From: Rhizobium croatiense
Lineage (GTDB): Bacteria > Pseudomonadota > Alphaproteobacteria > Rhizobiales > Rhizobiaceae
Direction of reading: 5' to 3'
Assembly: GCF_019793465.1 (NCBI RefSeq)
Contig: NZ_JAILYJ010000001.1
Span: 124,001-188,000 of the forward strand
DNA: 64,000 nt
The notes under the pieces are model-generated. The model had not been told where the DNA came from. It saw nothing but the letters and a program-made list of their open reading frames with translations, and did no database searches. Positions 26,088 through 35,847 of this stretch are shown one piece after another. The first letter of the stretch is position 1; the number at the start of each line of letters is the position of its first letter. The position numbers and the translations under genes were made by a program.

Positions 26088-27191
26088 ATGTCAGCCAATG
26101 TTGCCACGTCAGCCTCCGATCTCGAACCGCGCAAGGGCAGTCCCAGCCCGCGGCTTGACGAGCATGAATTCAAGCGGCGCTTTCTCAATCAATTTCAGGA
26201 TCCGGCCTACGGCAAATTGCAGGAAGAGCTTGCGCGACTCGCTTCGGCAGCCTGGGAAGCCTACGCAAATTCGCGAAAAAGCCCGAAGACCCGCAAGGCC
26301 GGCCCCGGCTTCGCCGATCCCGATTATGATCTGGCTGAAGACTGGCTGGCGGCCCGCGATGCCATCCGTGACGCGGAAAAGCGGCATGACGATCCGAACG
26401 GGCCTACCCGTCTGCTTCTCGTCAACGGCTCGACGCGCAGCGAACACACCTGCCCGGGCGAGATTTCGAAGAGCTACCGCATGGTCGATATCGCCAGGGA
26501 GATGCTGGAGCAGCAGCGCCATGTGAAGATCGAGATCCTCGATTTGAGCCGGATCGCCTCGGAATACGGCCGGCAGATCCATCCGTGCAAAGCCTGCTTC
26601 TCCACTGCGGCGGCTCTCTGTCACTGGCCCTGTTCCTGTTATCCCAACTATTCGCTCGGACAGATCCATGACTGGATGAACGAGATCTATCCGATGTGGG
26701 TCGAGGCGCACGGCATCATGATCGTTACGCCGGTGCACTGGTATCAGGCGCCGTCATCGCTGAAGCTGATGATCGACCGGCTTGTCTGTGCCGACGGCGG
26801 CAACCCGGATCCGACAAGCACCCACGGAAAACATGCCGACCAGGCAAAACAGCTGGAGATGAACGGATGGCCCTATCCCCGACATCTGGAAGGCCGTCTG
26901 TTTTCCGTCATCGTTCATGGTGACACGGAAGGTTCGGAGGGCGTCCGGCGGAACCTCTCGGACTGGCTGAGATCGATGGATCTTGTACCGGCCGGCCCGC
27001 TTGCGGAAATCGACCGCTATATTGGTTACTGGGAACCCTACGCGACAAGCCATACGGCATACGAGAAAGACCAGGCGATGCAGGAGGAAATCCGCAATGC
27101 GGCGCGAACGCTATACGAAGCCGCTGTCGCCAGGCGCCAAGGCCGCCAGATCGCTGCCGGCGCCGGCTTGCGGCAGCCGCGTCAGAAATAG
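26088..27191 (+). CDS. Flavodoxin-fold NAD(P)H-dependent oxidoreductase
   Basis: 367 residues. An N-terminal charged region of about 105 residues precedes the flavodoxin-like FMN-binding fold, starting at RLLLVNGSTRSEHTC (about residue 107) with the phosphate loop, and later TPVHWYQAPSSLKLMIDRL. A cysteine-rich segment (HPCKACFSTAAALCHWPCSC) is unusual for the family and might bind a metal or form disulfides. AGGAG lies before the start. It probably reduces quinones, azo compounds or another small electron acceptor. Stand-alone gene; physiological role unknown. Confidence 0.8.
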   Translation: MSANVATSASDLEPRKGSPSPRLDEHEFKRRFLNQFQDPAYGKLQEELARLASAAWEAYANSRKSPKTRKAGPGFADPDYDLAEDWLAARDAIRDAEKRHDDPNGPTRLLLVNGSTRSEHTCPGEISKSYRMVDIAREMLEQQRHVKIEILDLSRIASEYGRQIHPCKACFSTAAALCHWPCSCYPNYSLGQIHDWMNEIYPMWVEAHGIMIVTPVHWYQAPSSLKLMIDRLVCADGGNPDPTSTHGKHADQAKQLEMNGWPYPRHLEGRLFSVIVHGDTEGSEGVRRNLSDWLRSMDLVPAGPLAEIDRYIGYWEPYATSHTAYEKDQAMQEEIRNAARTLYEAAVARRQGRQIAAGAGLRQPRQK

Positions 27192-27242
27192 CGACACGAA
27201 CGCCTCTTGCCGGCCCTTCACTGCGGCCACCAGAAGGAAACA

Positions 27243-27662
27243 CTATTGTCCGTTCTCGATATCGCGCAGCAGATCCAGGCCGGTTTGATATTTTTGCTTG
27301 TCTTTACCGGCCTGTTCGGCTTGGCGCAGATTGTCCTCGAGGTCGGCCCGCTTGACGGGCAAAGCGAGCGGGTTTGCTGCCGCACGTCTGACGAATTCCT
27401 CGTCCGGCTCGTCGGGCCGCCGGGTCAATGCATCCACGGCAGAAATGATTGCCGGCGGGAAGCCTTCCTCTTTCAACCTGTCGAGCGTCCAGCCATTGCC
27501 TTTTTCGGCGACGTCGTGAAGGTAGGCGACGGTTCGCGCCTCGTCGCCCGGCACGAGAAGCGCGACTCGCTGACAGTGCTCGAAGAAGGGCCGGCCGGTT
27601 TTGTCCGTCTGGCCGTCATGTGCCTCCATGGCGATCTGCATGGCGTGGTCGAGATGCTGCAT
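27243..27662 (-). CDS. Small HD-domain protein (RelA/SpoT hydrolase-like)
   Basis: 139 residues, a single HD phosphohydrolase domain: His29 in FFEHCQRV and the His49-Asp50 pair in VAYLHDVAEKG. It resembles the (p)ppGpp-hydrolase half of SpoT-like small alarmone hydrolases, without a synthetase domain. It begins five bases after the end of the DUF2934 gene, so the two are cotranscribed with the other small genes to 28783. A nucleotide or alarmone phosphohydrolase is likely but the substrate is inferred. Confidence 0.75.
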   Translation of the reverse strand: MQHLDHAMQIAMEAHDGQTDKTGRPFFEHCQRVALLVPGDEARTVAYLHDVAEKGNGWTLDRLKEEGFPPAIISAVDALTRRPDEPDEEFVRRAAANPLALPVKRADLEDNLRQAEQAGKDKQKYQTGLDLLRDIENGQ

Positions 27663-27667
27663 GACGA

Positions 27668-27994
27668 TTACGGTCCTTCGGTCTCTCTGATCTTCTGCCG
27701 GGAAGGCTTCTCCCCCGTGGTTATCTCGATATCGGGCGGCGTCGCCCCGGCACCTTGACCAAGTCCGGGGCGAGGCCGGTCGAGATCGCCGCTTTCCCCG
27801 GCGCCTTGAAGCAGCGCCGCGTCATCCCTGTCGTCTTGATCGAGCAGGTCCTGCAGCGTCTCATACTCGTCCTCGCCGGCCAGCTCGTCGCAGGCTTGCA
27901 TCCAATGACGCAGGTCCGCCCCTTCAGGGCGGCCTTCGGCCTCCCAGATTTCGTAGGCCCGCCGGCGTATCTGTTCGTGTTTGTCCGTGGCCAT
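27668..27994 (-). CDS. DUF2934-containing small protein
   Basis: 108 residues from the ATG at 27994, preceded by GGAGAAGATC; a frame to 28057 adds 21 residues before the domain. The conserved part is IRRRAYEIWEAEGRPEGADL (about residues 7-26) followed by HWMQACDEL, the DUF2934 pattern, frequent in rhizobia and close to stress genes. The rest is acidic and low-complexity (EDEYETLQDLLDQDDRDDAA). Function unknown; probable stress-related cytosolic protein. Confidence 0.75.
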   Translation of the reverse strand: MATDKHEQIRRRAYEIWEAEGRPEGADLRHWMQACDELAGEDEYETLQDLLDQDDRDDAALLQGAGESGDLDRPRPGLGQGAGATPPDIEITTGEKPSRQKIRETEGP

Positions 27995-28053
27995 GATCTT
28001 CTCCAGTCCCGCCCAGAGCTCGCAGTTTTGGTTTCGCCTCGAGCGGCAGTGTT

Positions 28054-28410
28054 TCAAGGCGTGTTGATCGTGGGAAGAAAATCCTCCACCTGCTTGCGCT
28101 CAGCCTTTGAAAGCGTCTCCACCCGCTCCTGCCAGAAGCGTTCGGCCGCCGGCGGATCCTCCTCCCATTGGCGAACAGTGGTGATGTTGTCGTCGATCTT
28201 GGACCGGCGGCGCCCGCCGAGGCTCAGATACTCTTTCGCGAGTTTCAGGCTTGGCGTTTCGCTGCCGATGTCGCGATCCGATGTCGAACTCGCATTGCGC
28301 CGGGCTGCGTCCGATGCTCTCTGGCGATCGATCTCGGCCCGTTGCGTGTCGAAGGAGCGCGCGTCGTCGGTTCCGCTTTCGGTTGGTGTATTGGTTTTGG
28401 AAGTCGTCAT
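28054..28410 (-). CDS. Hypothetical small hydrophilic protein
   Basis: 118 residues, no domain recognised. The N-terminal half is charged and Ser/Thr/Asp rich and likely disordered (TNTPTESGTDDARSFDTQRAE); the C-terminal part has a possible helix pair (SKIDDNITTVRQWEEDPPAAE and RVETLSKAERKQVEDFLP). AAAGGTGA precedes the ATG. It lies between two other small genes of the same strand (59 bases before the DUF2934 gene) and likely belongs to one transcript. Similar proteins of unknown role are known to me only as a rhizobial type. Confidence 0.6.
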   Translation of the reverse strand: MTTSKTNTPTESGTDDARSFDTQRAEIDRQRASDAARRNASSTSDRDIGSETPSLKLAKEYLSLGGRRRSKIDDNITTVRQWEEDPPAAERFWQERVETLSKAERKQVEDFLPTINTP

Positions 28411-28492
28411 GGATCACCTTTCGATGCTGTGATCCATTAACCTTCGCCAGCTGTGAGAGTTCCGCACGCCAGCGATTGATTTGAGCGGGCAA

Positions 28493-28783
28493 TCAGTGAA
28501 CGGCCATGCTTACCATGCGATAGGGATGCACGGCCTCGAACTGCGAGATCATCGCCGTCGCCTGGAGCAATACGCGCTCGGCATTCTCGGGATCGTCCCG
28601 AGCGAGTTCGTCGGCGTTGACGCGGATCGCTTCGGCCATGTTGTTCGACAGTACAGCGAAGTGCATATTGCCCTCGACGAGGGCCTCGCGCGCCGTATCC
28701 TCCAGCGTACGAGCGATGTCGACGAAGATTTCCTCGCGTTCCTCGATAGTGAGGTCTTTGATTATATTGGTCTTCTCTTCCAT
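28493..28783 (-). CDS. Hypothetical small acidic protein
   Basis: 96 residues from the ATG at 28783; a longer frame to 28822 has no better ribosome site (AGGAGTGAGTGAC lies before 28783). The sequence is helical and acidic (DLTIEEREEIFVDIARTLED, LLQATAMISQFEAVHPYRMV) with no recognised domain. It is the first of four small genes running leftwards to 27243 and starts about 350 bases from the divergent groES, with which it shares the intergenic region. A stress connection is inferred from that position only. Confidence 0.6.
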   Translation of the reverse strand: MEEKTNIIKDLTIEEREEIFVDIARTLEDTAREALVEGNMHFAVLSNNMAEAIRVNADELARDDPENAERVLLQATAMISQFEAVHPYRMVSMAVH

Positions 28784-28965
28784 GTCACTCACTCCTAAAG
28801 ACGTGGGACGGATCGAGCTCATCGAGCCTCGATCGCCTGAGAGCTAGGAACGCCGAAATCCGGATTCAAGCCGGAGCACAGTTTTGAACTCGTCTTCAAG
28901 ACGAAGGGACGACCATCGTCATTAGTTCGAACGCAGGAGCCGGTCTTCTGTTCCCGGCGGGGCCA

Positions 28966-28992
28966 TTAGCAGTCGCCGGCAGCGAGTGCTAA
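28966..28992. promoter_or_regulatory. CIRCE element (HrcA operator)
   Basis: TTAGCAGTC (28966-28974), nine-base spacer, GAGTGCTAA (28984-28992). This is the CIRCE inverted repeat with one mismatch in the left arm (consensus TTAGCACTC). CIRCE is the binding site of the HrcA repressor upstream of groESL in many bacteria. It lies 143 bases upstream of the groES start. Confidence 0.9.
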
Positions 28993-29008
28993 TTTTTCCG
29001 CGCCGCCC

Positions 29009-29037
29009 CTTGAAATCGAAAAACCGTCGAACCAGAT
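29009..29037 (+). promoter_or_regulatory. Candidate RpoH (sigma-32) promoter of groESL
   Basis: CTTGAA at 29009-29014, preceded by CCC, then 17 bases and CCAGAT at 29032-29037. The -35 part matches the sigma-32 consensus well, the -10 part only partly. Position between CIRCE and groES fits, so the operon may be under both HrcA repression and heat-shock sigma activation. Needs transcript mapping. Confidence 0.45.
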
Positions 29038-29134
29038 CAATCCCGCAAGGCGCGCGACCTTGCACCCGCCCGGACCTCGTCATCCGGTCCGGTCTGGCGA
29101 ACAACGTCATCATTGTTTGTCGATGGAGGAAGAC

Positions 29135-29449
29135 ATGTCGTTCCGACCGCTTCATGACCGCATTCTCGTCCGCCGCGTCGATTCCGAGGAAAAGACCAAG
29201 GGCGGCATCATCATTCCCGACACCGCCAAGGAAAAGCCGCAAGAAGGCGAGGTCATCGCCGTCGGTCCCGGCGCCCGCAGCGATGCCGGCCAGATTCAGG
29301 CGCTCGACGTCAAGGTCGGCGATCGCGTCCTGTTCGGCAAGTGGTCCGGCACGGAGATCAAGATCAACGGCGAAGACCTGCTGATCATGAAGGAAAACGA
29401 CGTGATGGGTATCATCGAAGCCCAGAGCGAAGGAAAGCAGGCCGCCTGA
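29135..29449 (+). CDS. groES: Co-chaperonin GroES
   Basis: 104 residues from the ATG at 29135 (TGGAGGAAGAC upstream); an in-frame ATG at 29060 would add 25 residues without family similarity. It begins [20 protein letters not shown], has the mobile loop [20 protein letters not shown] and ends with [15 protein letters not shown], the full GroES pattern. It forms the seven-membered cap on GroEL. Expressed with groEL, 48 bases downstream. Confidence 0.96.
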   Translation: MSFRPLHDRILVRRVDSEEKTKGGIIIPDTAKEKPQEGEVIAVGPGARSDAGQIQALDVKVGDRVLFGKWSGTEIKINGEDLLIMKENDVMGIIEAQSEGKQAA

Positions 29450-29485
29450 ACCCTCAGGACGTGGTCAATGCTAGCTGCCTAGTGA

Positions 29486-31126
<1,641 letters not shown>

Positions 31127-31193
31127 GACGAAAGGTCGCCGGCCCGCCCCGACAGGATGATGTCCGGGCGGGCTGTTTTCCGAGGGAATTGAG

Positions 31194-31460
31194 ATGGTTC
31201 AAACGATCACAAACCGATCGCAGGTGCCGCTGGACTCCCGCGATCTTGCAACCTGCCAGCGCGTCTTCGACACGCTCAGCGCCGATTATGCGATAGCAAG
31301 GGACAGCGCCGAGGCCGAACGAATGGCGAGCATCATCATCGAGCTCTACCGACAGGGCGTGCGCGACCCCAACCACCTGCAGTCGATGGTCGAGGCAGCG
31401 CGCGGCCTCTTCGAAGCGGACGGCCCTGTCAACCGGTCAGCGGCCACGCCGACCGGTTGA
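31194..31460 (+). CDS. Small conserved hypothetical protein
   Basis: 88 residues, starting 67 bases after groEL. The sequence (DLATCQRVFDTLSADYAIAR, RMASIIIELYRQGVRDPNHL) suggests an all-helical soluble protein; no domain recognised. Helical proteins with the IIxLYRxGxRD pattern occur as unknowns in rhizobia. Its last codons lie within an inverted repeat (31425-31464). Cotranscription with groESL is possible but not shown. Confidence 0.6.
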   Translation: MVQTITNRSQVPLDSRDLATCQRVFDTLSADYAIARDSAEAERMASIIIELYRQGVRDPNHLQSMVEAARGLFEADGPVNRSAATPTG

Positions 31461-31464
31461 CAGG
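31425..31464. repeat. 14-base perfect inverted repeat at the gene end
   Basis: Arms CCTGTCAACCGGTC (31425-31438) and GACCGGTTGACAGG (31451-31464), 12-base loop. It covers the last codons and stop of the 88-residue gene. No T-run follows, so it is not a classic terminator, but it could stabilise the 3' end of the groESL transcript or act as a binding site. Confidence 0.7.
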
Positions 31465-31538
31465 CCGCTGACGACGCCTTCCGATTTTCGGGCCGATGCG
31501 CTAGTGACAAGGCTCGAGTGCATTCTGAAGGTTTCGAA

Positions 31539-34500
31539 ATGATCCCATGCCTCCAGCCGAAGGCTCCCATCCCGCTTCCCGCCGCGGGTTTTTTCCAGCG
31601 GCTCGTCGAGGCGGGATTTGACGGCGATATAGAGACCAGTGCGGCGAGCCGGACCGTATTTTCAACCGACAATTCCATCTACCAGGTTGAGCCGGCCGGC
31701 GTCCTTTTTCCGAGGAGCGTCGAAGACCTGCAGGTCGTGGCGGCCGTGCTGTCGGAATCGGCCTTCCGGGAGATAAACATCGCGCCGCGCGGCGGCGGCA
31801 CCGGCACGAACGGTCAATCCCTGACATCGGGCGTCGTGGTGGACTGTTCGCGGCATATGAAATCCATTCTCGACATCGACCCCGTCCGAAGGATTGCGCG
31901 TGTCCAGGCGGGCGTTGTCAAGGATGAGCTGAACCGGGCTCTGAAGCCCTACGGCCTGTTCTTCGCGCCCGAACTTTCCACCTCCAACCGCGCCACCATC
32001 GGCGGCATGATCTCCACCGATGCCTGCGGCCAGGGTTCATGCCTCTACGGCAAGACCAGCAACCACGTCCTCGGATTGCGTATCGTGCTGATGGACGGCT
32101 CCGATTTCTGGTCGCGCCCGCTTGAAGCGGGGGCGCTCGCGGAGATCGCCGCACGCAAGGATCGCGTTGGTGAGATCCACAGGAGGGTCGAACGGATCGC
32201 GCTGGAGAAGCGCGAGCAGATCGCCGAGATCTTTCCGAAGCTCAACCGCTACATGACCGGCTACGACCTCGCCCATATCAGGCGTGGTGACGGACGCTTC
32301 GACCTCAATGCCGTTCTTTGCGGCTCGGAGGGAACGCTGGCGATGATCGCCGAAGCCGAACTCAACCTTCTACCGATCCCGGCCCATGCAGCGCTGATCA
32401 ACATCCGCTACGGCGATTTCAACACCGCCCTGGAGGACGCGCGCAACCTCGTGGCGCTGAAGGTGGCCTCGGTGGAAACGGTCGACGAGAAAGTGCTCGG
32501 CCTCGCGAAGGGCGATATCGTCTGGACCGGCATCGCCCGCTTCTTTCCCGACGATCCGGGCAGCGCCACGAACGGCATCAACATCGCCGAAGTGCTGGCC
32601 GACAATGAAGACGAACTCGAGCGCAAGCTTGCGGAGGTGACCGCCGCGCTCGACATGGGCGCTAATGCCCGCCATGCCGGTTATACGATCGCCCGGGGCC
32701 ATGCCGATGTCGAGGCGATCTGGTCGATGCGCAAGCGCGCGGTCGGCCTGCTCGGCAATGTGGAAGGGCCGGTCAGGCCCGTCGCTTTCGTCGAGGATAC
32801 GGCCGTGCCGCCGGAGAATTTGGCGGCCTATATTCGCGAGTTCCGCGCGCTTCTCGATGGCGCCGGCCTTTCCTACGGCATGTTCGGCCATGTCGATGCC
32901 GGCGTCCTGCATGTGCGGCCGGCACTCGACCTCACCCGCGCTGATCACGCCCGGCTGGTTCGAGAGGTCAGCGACACCGTCGTGGCGCTTACCCGCAAAT
33001 ATGGCGGGGTGCTCTGGGGAGAGCATGGCAAGGGCGTGCGTTCGGAATATGTGCCGGAGTTTTTCGGCGATCTTTATCCCAGCCTGCAGGAGATCAAGCG
33101 GGCTTTCGATCCTGAGAATCGGCTCAATCCGGGCAAGATCGCAACTCCTTCCGCGCAAGTGCTGACGAAGATCGACGATCTTCCACTGCGGGGAGATGTC
33201 GACCGCATCATCGGAAACGAGATCCGCTCCGCCTTCGACAACGCCGCCTACTGCAACGGCAATGGCGCCTGTTTCGATTTCGACGAAACGAGCCCGATGT
33301 GCCCCTCCTATAAGGCGACGCGCGACCGGCGCTTTTCGCCCAAGGGGCGCGCCGCCCTGATGCGGGAATGGCTGAGGCTGCTTGCCGAGAAGGGCATCGA
33401 TCCCCGCCAGGAGGCGATGCGCCTGCGGCGGAGCATTCCGCTCGCCAGCTTGGCGCGGCGCGCCTTCAATTCGCTGAATCCGGCAAACCGCGATGACTTT
33501 TCCCACGAGGTGCGCGCGGCCATGGACACGTGCCTGGCCTGCAAGGCCTGCGCGGGGCAGTGTCCGGTGAAGGTCAGTGTGCCGGCCTTCCGCTCAAAAT
33601 TCCTGGAACTCTATTACGGACGCTACCTCCGCCCGCTGAAGGATCCGCTGGTCGCGGCGATCGAAACCACCCTGCCGCTCGTCCGGCGCATCCGGCCTGC
33701 CTATAATCTGGTCGTGGGCACGCGCGCCGGCAGAACGATAATGCGTTTCGCCGGGCTAACCTCCCTGCCGCACCTGCCGCGAATCTCACTCGCCAGGGAA
33801 GCCGCCCGCCTCGGCGTGCCGCTTGCGACGCCGCAATCGATCGACGCCCTGTCGCCGCAGGAAAGGCAGCGGAGCGTGGTTTTCGTCGCCGACGCTTTTA
33901 CCGCCTATTTCGATCCCGATGTTGCGCTCGCAGCCATCGGGCTCGCCCGGAAAATGGGACTGGCGCCCCTTCTTGCGGCGTCCCACGTCAACGGTAAGGC
34001 CCTGCATGTTCATGGCTATCTCGGACGCTTCGAGGCTGCGGCGAAGCGCACCGCGCGTTATCTGCAGCGACTGGATGAAGCGGGCGTCGCGCTCGTCGGG
34101 CTCGATCCGTCCATGACGCTCGCCTTCCGCAGCGAATATAAGGGATTGCTGAAGGCGACGGTCCTGCTCCCACAGGAATGGCTCGCCGCCAACCTCGACC
34201 GGCTGACCGCTTCGCCTTCTGCCATTAAGGCCAGCAGCTTCCGACTGATGGCCCACTGCACCGAACGCACCAATGCGCCGGCCTCCGTCGCACAATGGCA
34301 AAAGGTGTTCGACGGCCTCGGCGTCGATCTTCAGGCGGCGCAAACCGGCTGCTGCGGCATGGCCGGCACCTTCGGGCACGAGGCTCGCAACCGACCGATC
34401 GCAGAGCGCCTTTATGCGCTGAGCTGGAAACCGGAGCTCGATGCGGCTGGCGATGCCGATATCCTCATGGCGACCGGATATTCCTGCCGCTCCCAGGTGA

Positions 34501-34607
34501 AGGAAATCGACGGCAGGCGCATCCCGCATCCGCTCCAGGTCATTGCCCGGATAGTGTCGGAAAATCCGGCAATCCCGCGGTCACTCACGGCGTCCCCACC
34601 GAACTGA
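31539..34607 (+). CDS. YdiJ-type FAD/Fe-S oxidoreductase (probable D-2-hydroxyglutarate dehydrogenase)
   Basis: 1022 residues from the ATG at 31539 (GAAGG upstream; a GTG at 31518 is also in frame). Order: FAD-binding domain (residues 45-270, with IAPRGGGTGTNGQSL and TIGGMISTDACGQGS), FAD-oxidase C domain (about 280-540), Fe-S cysteines near 571-590 (CNGNGACFDFD...MCPSY) and 664 on (CLACKACAGQCPVKV), then a CCG domain with TGCCGMAGTFGHE near 936. Size and order match E. coli YdiJ, reported as a D-2-hydroxyglutarate dehydrogenase. It probably oxidises a D-2-hydroxyacid and passes electrons through the cluster. No linked acceptor gene was found. Confidence 0.85.
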   Translation: MIPCLQPKAPIPLPAAGFFQRLVEAGFDGDIETSAASRTVFSTDNSIYQVEPAGVLFPRSVEDLQVVAAVLSESAFREINIAPRGGGTGTNGQSLTSGVVVDCSRHMKSILDIDPVRRIARVQAGVVKDELNRALKPYGLFFAPELSTSNRATIGGMISTDACGQGSCLYGKTSNHVLGLRIVLMDGSDFWSRPLEAGALAEIAARKDRVGEIHRRVERIALEKREQIAEIFPKLNRYMTGYDLAHIRRGDGRFDLNAVLCGSEGTLAMIAEAELNLLPIPAHAALINIRYGDFNTALEDARNLVALKVASVETVDEKVLGLAKGDIVWTGIARFFPDDPGSATNGINIAEVLADNEDELERKLAEVTAALDMGANARHAGYTIARGHADVEAIWSMRKRAVGLLGNVEGPVRPVAFVEDTAVPPENLAAYIREFRALLDGAGLSYGMFGHVDAGVLHVRPALDLTRADHARLVREVSDTVVALTRKYGGVLWGEHGKGVRSEYVPEFFGDLYPSLQEIKRAFDPENRLNPGKIATPSAQVLTKIDDLPLRGDVDRIIGNEIRSAFDNAAYCNGNGACFDFDETSPMCPSYKATRDRRFSPKGRAALMREWLRLLAEKGIDPRQEAMRLRRSIPLASLARRAFNSLNPANRDDFSHEVRAAMDTCLACKACAGQCPVKVSVPAFRSKFLELYYGRYLRPLKDPLVAAIETTLPLVRRIRPAYNLVVGTRAGRTIMRFAGLTSLPHLPRISLAREAARLGVPLATPQSIDALSPQERQRSVVFVADAFTAYFDPDVALAAIGLARKMGLAPLLAASHVNGKALHVHGYLGRFEAAAKRTARYLQRLDEAGVALVGLDPSMTLAFRSEYKGLLKATVLLPQEWLAANLDRLTASPSAIKASSFRLMAHCTERTNAPASVAQWQKVFDGLGVDLQAAQTGCCGMAGTFGHEARNRPIAERLYALSWKPELDAAGDADILMATGYSCRSQVKEIDGRRIPHPLQVIARIVSENPAIPRSLTASPPN

Positions 34608-34668
34608 CGACGAAGCATGTGGCGTGATGCCAAAGACCGGCTTGCGGCAGCCGAGCCGCTCCGCGAGG

Positions 34669-35790
34669 TCATGCCACGGCCGCGATCGCCTCGCCCTCAC
34701 TCGGCAGCAGCCGCGCCACGGCGCTCAGCAGATCGGTCTGCGATATCAGGCCGAGGATCCGATGATCGTCATCGACAATGATGACGGCATGCGTGCGCCC
34801 GTCCGTCAGAACGGGCAGCAGCGACAGAGCGGCATCCGAAGCTCTCGCCACCGCCGGCTTGGAGATCGCATGGGCAATCGTATCGCCGCTCGCGAACAAC
34901 TCCCGCAGGCCGACGGTGCCGACGAGACGGCCCTCCTGATCCTTCACCGGCAACGTCCGGATATTATGCTTCAGGAGAAGATGCCGTGCGGCATCCGGTT
35001 CCGAAGCCTCGCCGATAGCGATCACATCGCGCGACATGATGTCGGCACAGCTGATCTTGCCGTTGGAGCGGATGGCGGCTTGCAACTCGACCTGCTGCAG
35101 CAGCCGCCCGAGATCGGCCCGATCGATATCGAAGGTTTCATCGAGCGCTTCCAGGGCGGCATCGAGATCCTCCTCGCGAAAGCCCACCCGCACCGCAGAC
35201 GGCAGGTCGACCGTCTGATGGGTATTCTCCGCCGACTTCGGCACGACATGCGGATAATTCCGCCTGGAAAGCTTGTGGAACAGCAGGCCAAGGGCGACGA
35301 GAATGCAGGAGTTCAAGGCGACGGGCACGAAGGGAAAGAGAAACCCCCAGCCGGCAACGATGGGACCGCCGAGCACTGCGGTCAGCGCCGCGGCCCCTCC
35401 GGGCGGATGGAGGGATCGCGTAAACGACATCGCGCCGATCGCCAGTGAAACTCCGACGCCGGTTGCGATGATCGGGTCGCGAATGAAATAAGCGGCAATG
35501 ATGCCCATCATGGCGGAAATGGTGTTGCCGCCGATGATCGACCATGGTTGCGCCAGCGGGCTTGCTGGCACTGCGAAAAGCAGCACTGCCGAGGCGCCCA
35601 TCGGCGCGACGATCAAGGGAAGATGCGGCCCCTGGCCGAACAGATAGCCGCTGATGACGCCGGTGAGCCCGATGCCCACCAACGCGCCGAAACAGGCGAT
35701 CAGCCGCTCTCTCAGCGTCGCACCGGCCAGGATGGGCGAAAACAGGCGAAAGCGGCTCTGCCCCATCTTTGGGGAAACGGGATATTGCAT
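34669..35790 (-). CDS. HPP-family membrane protein with two CBS domains
   Basis: 373 residues. Four hydrophobic helices fill the first 165 residues (GALVGIGLTGVISGYLFG, SAVLLFAVPASPLAQPW, GGNTISAMMGIIAAYF, FLFPFVPVALNSCILVALG), including the SLHPPGGAAAL motif that gives the HPP family its name. After a linker two CBS modules follow (about 235-290 and 310-365; MSRDVIAIGEASEPDAARHL and LSLLPVLTDGRTHAVIIVDD). HPP proteins have been linked to nitrite transport in plastids and cyanobacteria; CBS pairs usually bind adenine nucleotides. Transported substrate here is unknown. It lies 57 bases downstream of the LysR gene on the same strand. Confidence 0.82.
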   Translation of the reverse strand: MQYPVSPKMGQSRFRLFSPILAGATLRERLIACFGALVGIGLTGVISGYLFGQGPHLPLIVAPMGASAVLLFAVPASPLAQPWSIIGGNTISAMMGIIAAYFIRDPIIATGVGVSLAIGAMSFTRSLHPPGGAAALTAVLGGPIVAGWGFLFPFVPVALNSCILVALGLLFHKLSRRNYPHVVPKSAENTHQTVDLPSAVRVGFREEDLDAALEALDETFDIDRADLGRLLQQVELQAAIRSNGKISCADIMSRDVIAIGEASEPDAARHLLLKHNIRTLPVKDQEGRLVGTVGLRELFASGDTIAHAISKPAVARASDAALSLLPVLTDGRTHAVIIVDDDHRILGLISQTDLLSAVARLLPSEGEAIAAVA

Positions 35791-35847
35791 GCAAAGACCA
35801 ATTGTAAGCGAGGATTGTCTGGCGGGCGAAGGAGGAAGACGGAGAAA

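Larger units (their letters stand above)
28823..29134. promoter_or_regulatory. Divergent control region of groESL and the small-gene cluster
   Basis: About 312 to 351 bases without a gene. It contains the CIRCE element at 28966-28992 and a heat-shock-type promoter candidate at 29009-29037. The left part (28823-28960) is free of other signals that I can name. Confidence 0.6.

Noticed and set aside
32370..33506. 378-residue minus-strand open frame
   Set aside because: Antisense to the YdiJ-type gene; high-GC shadow.
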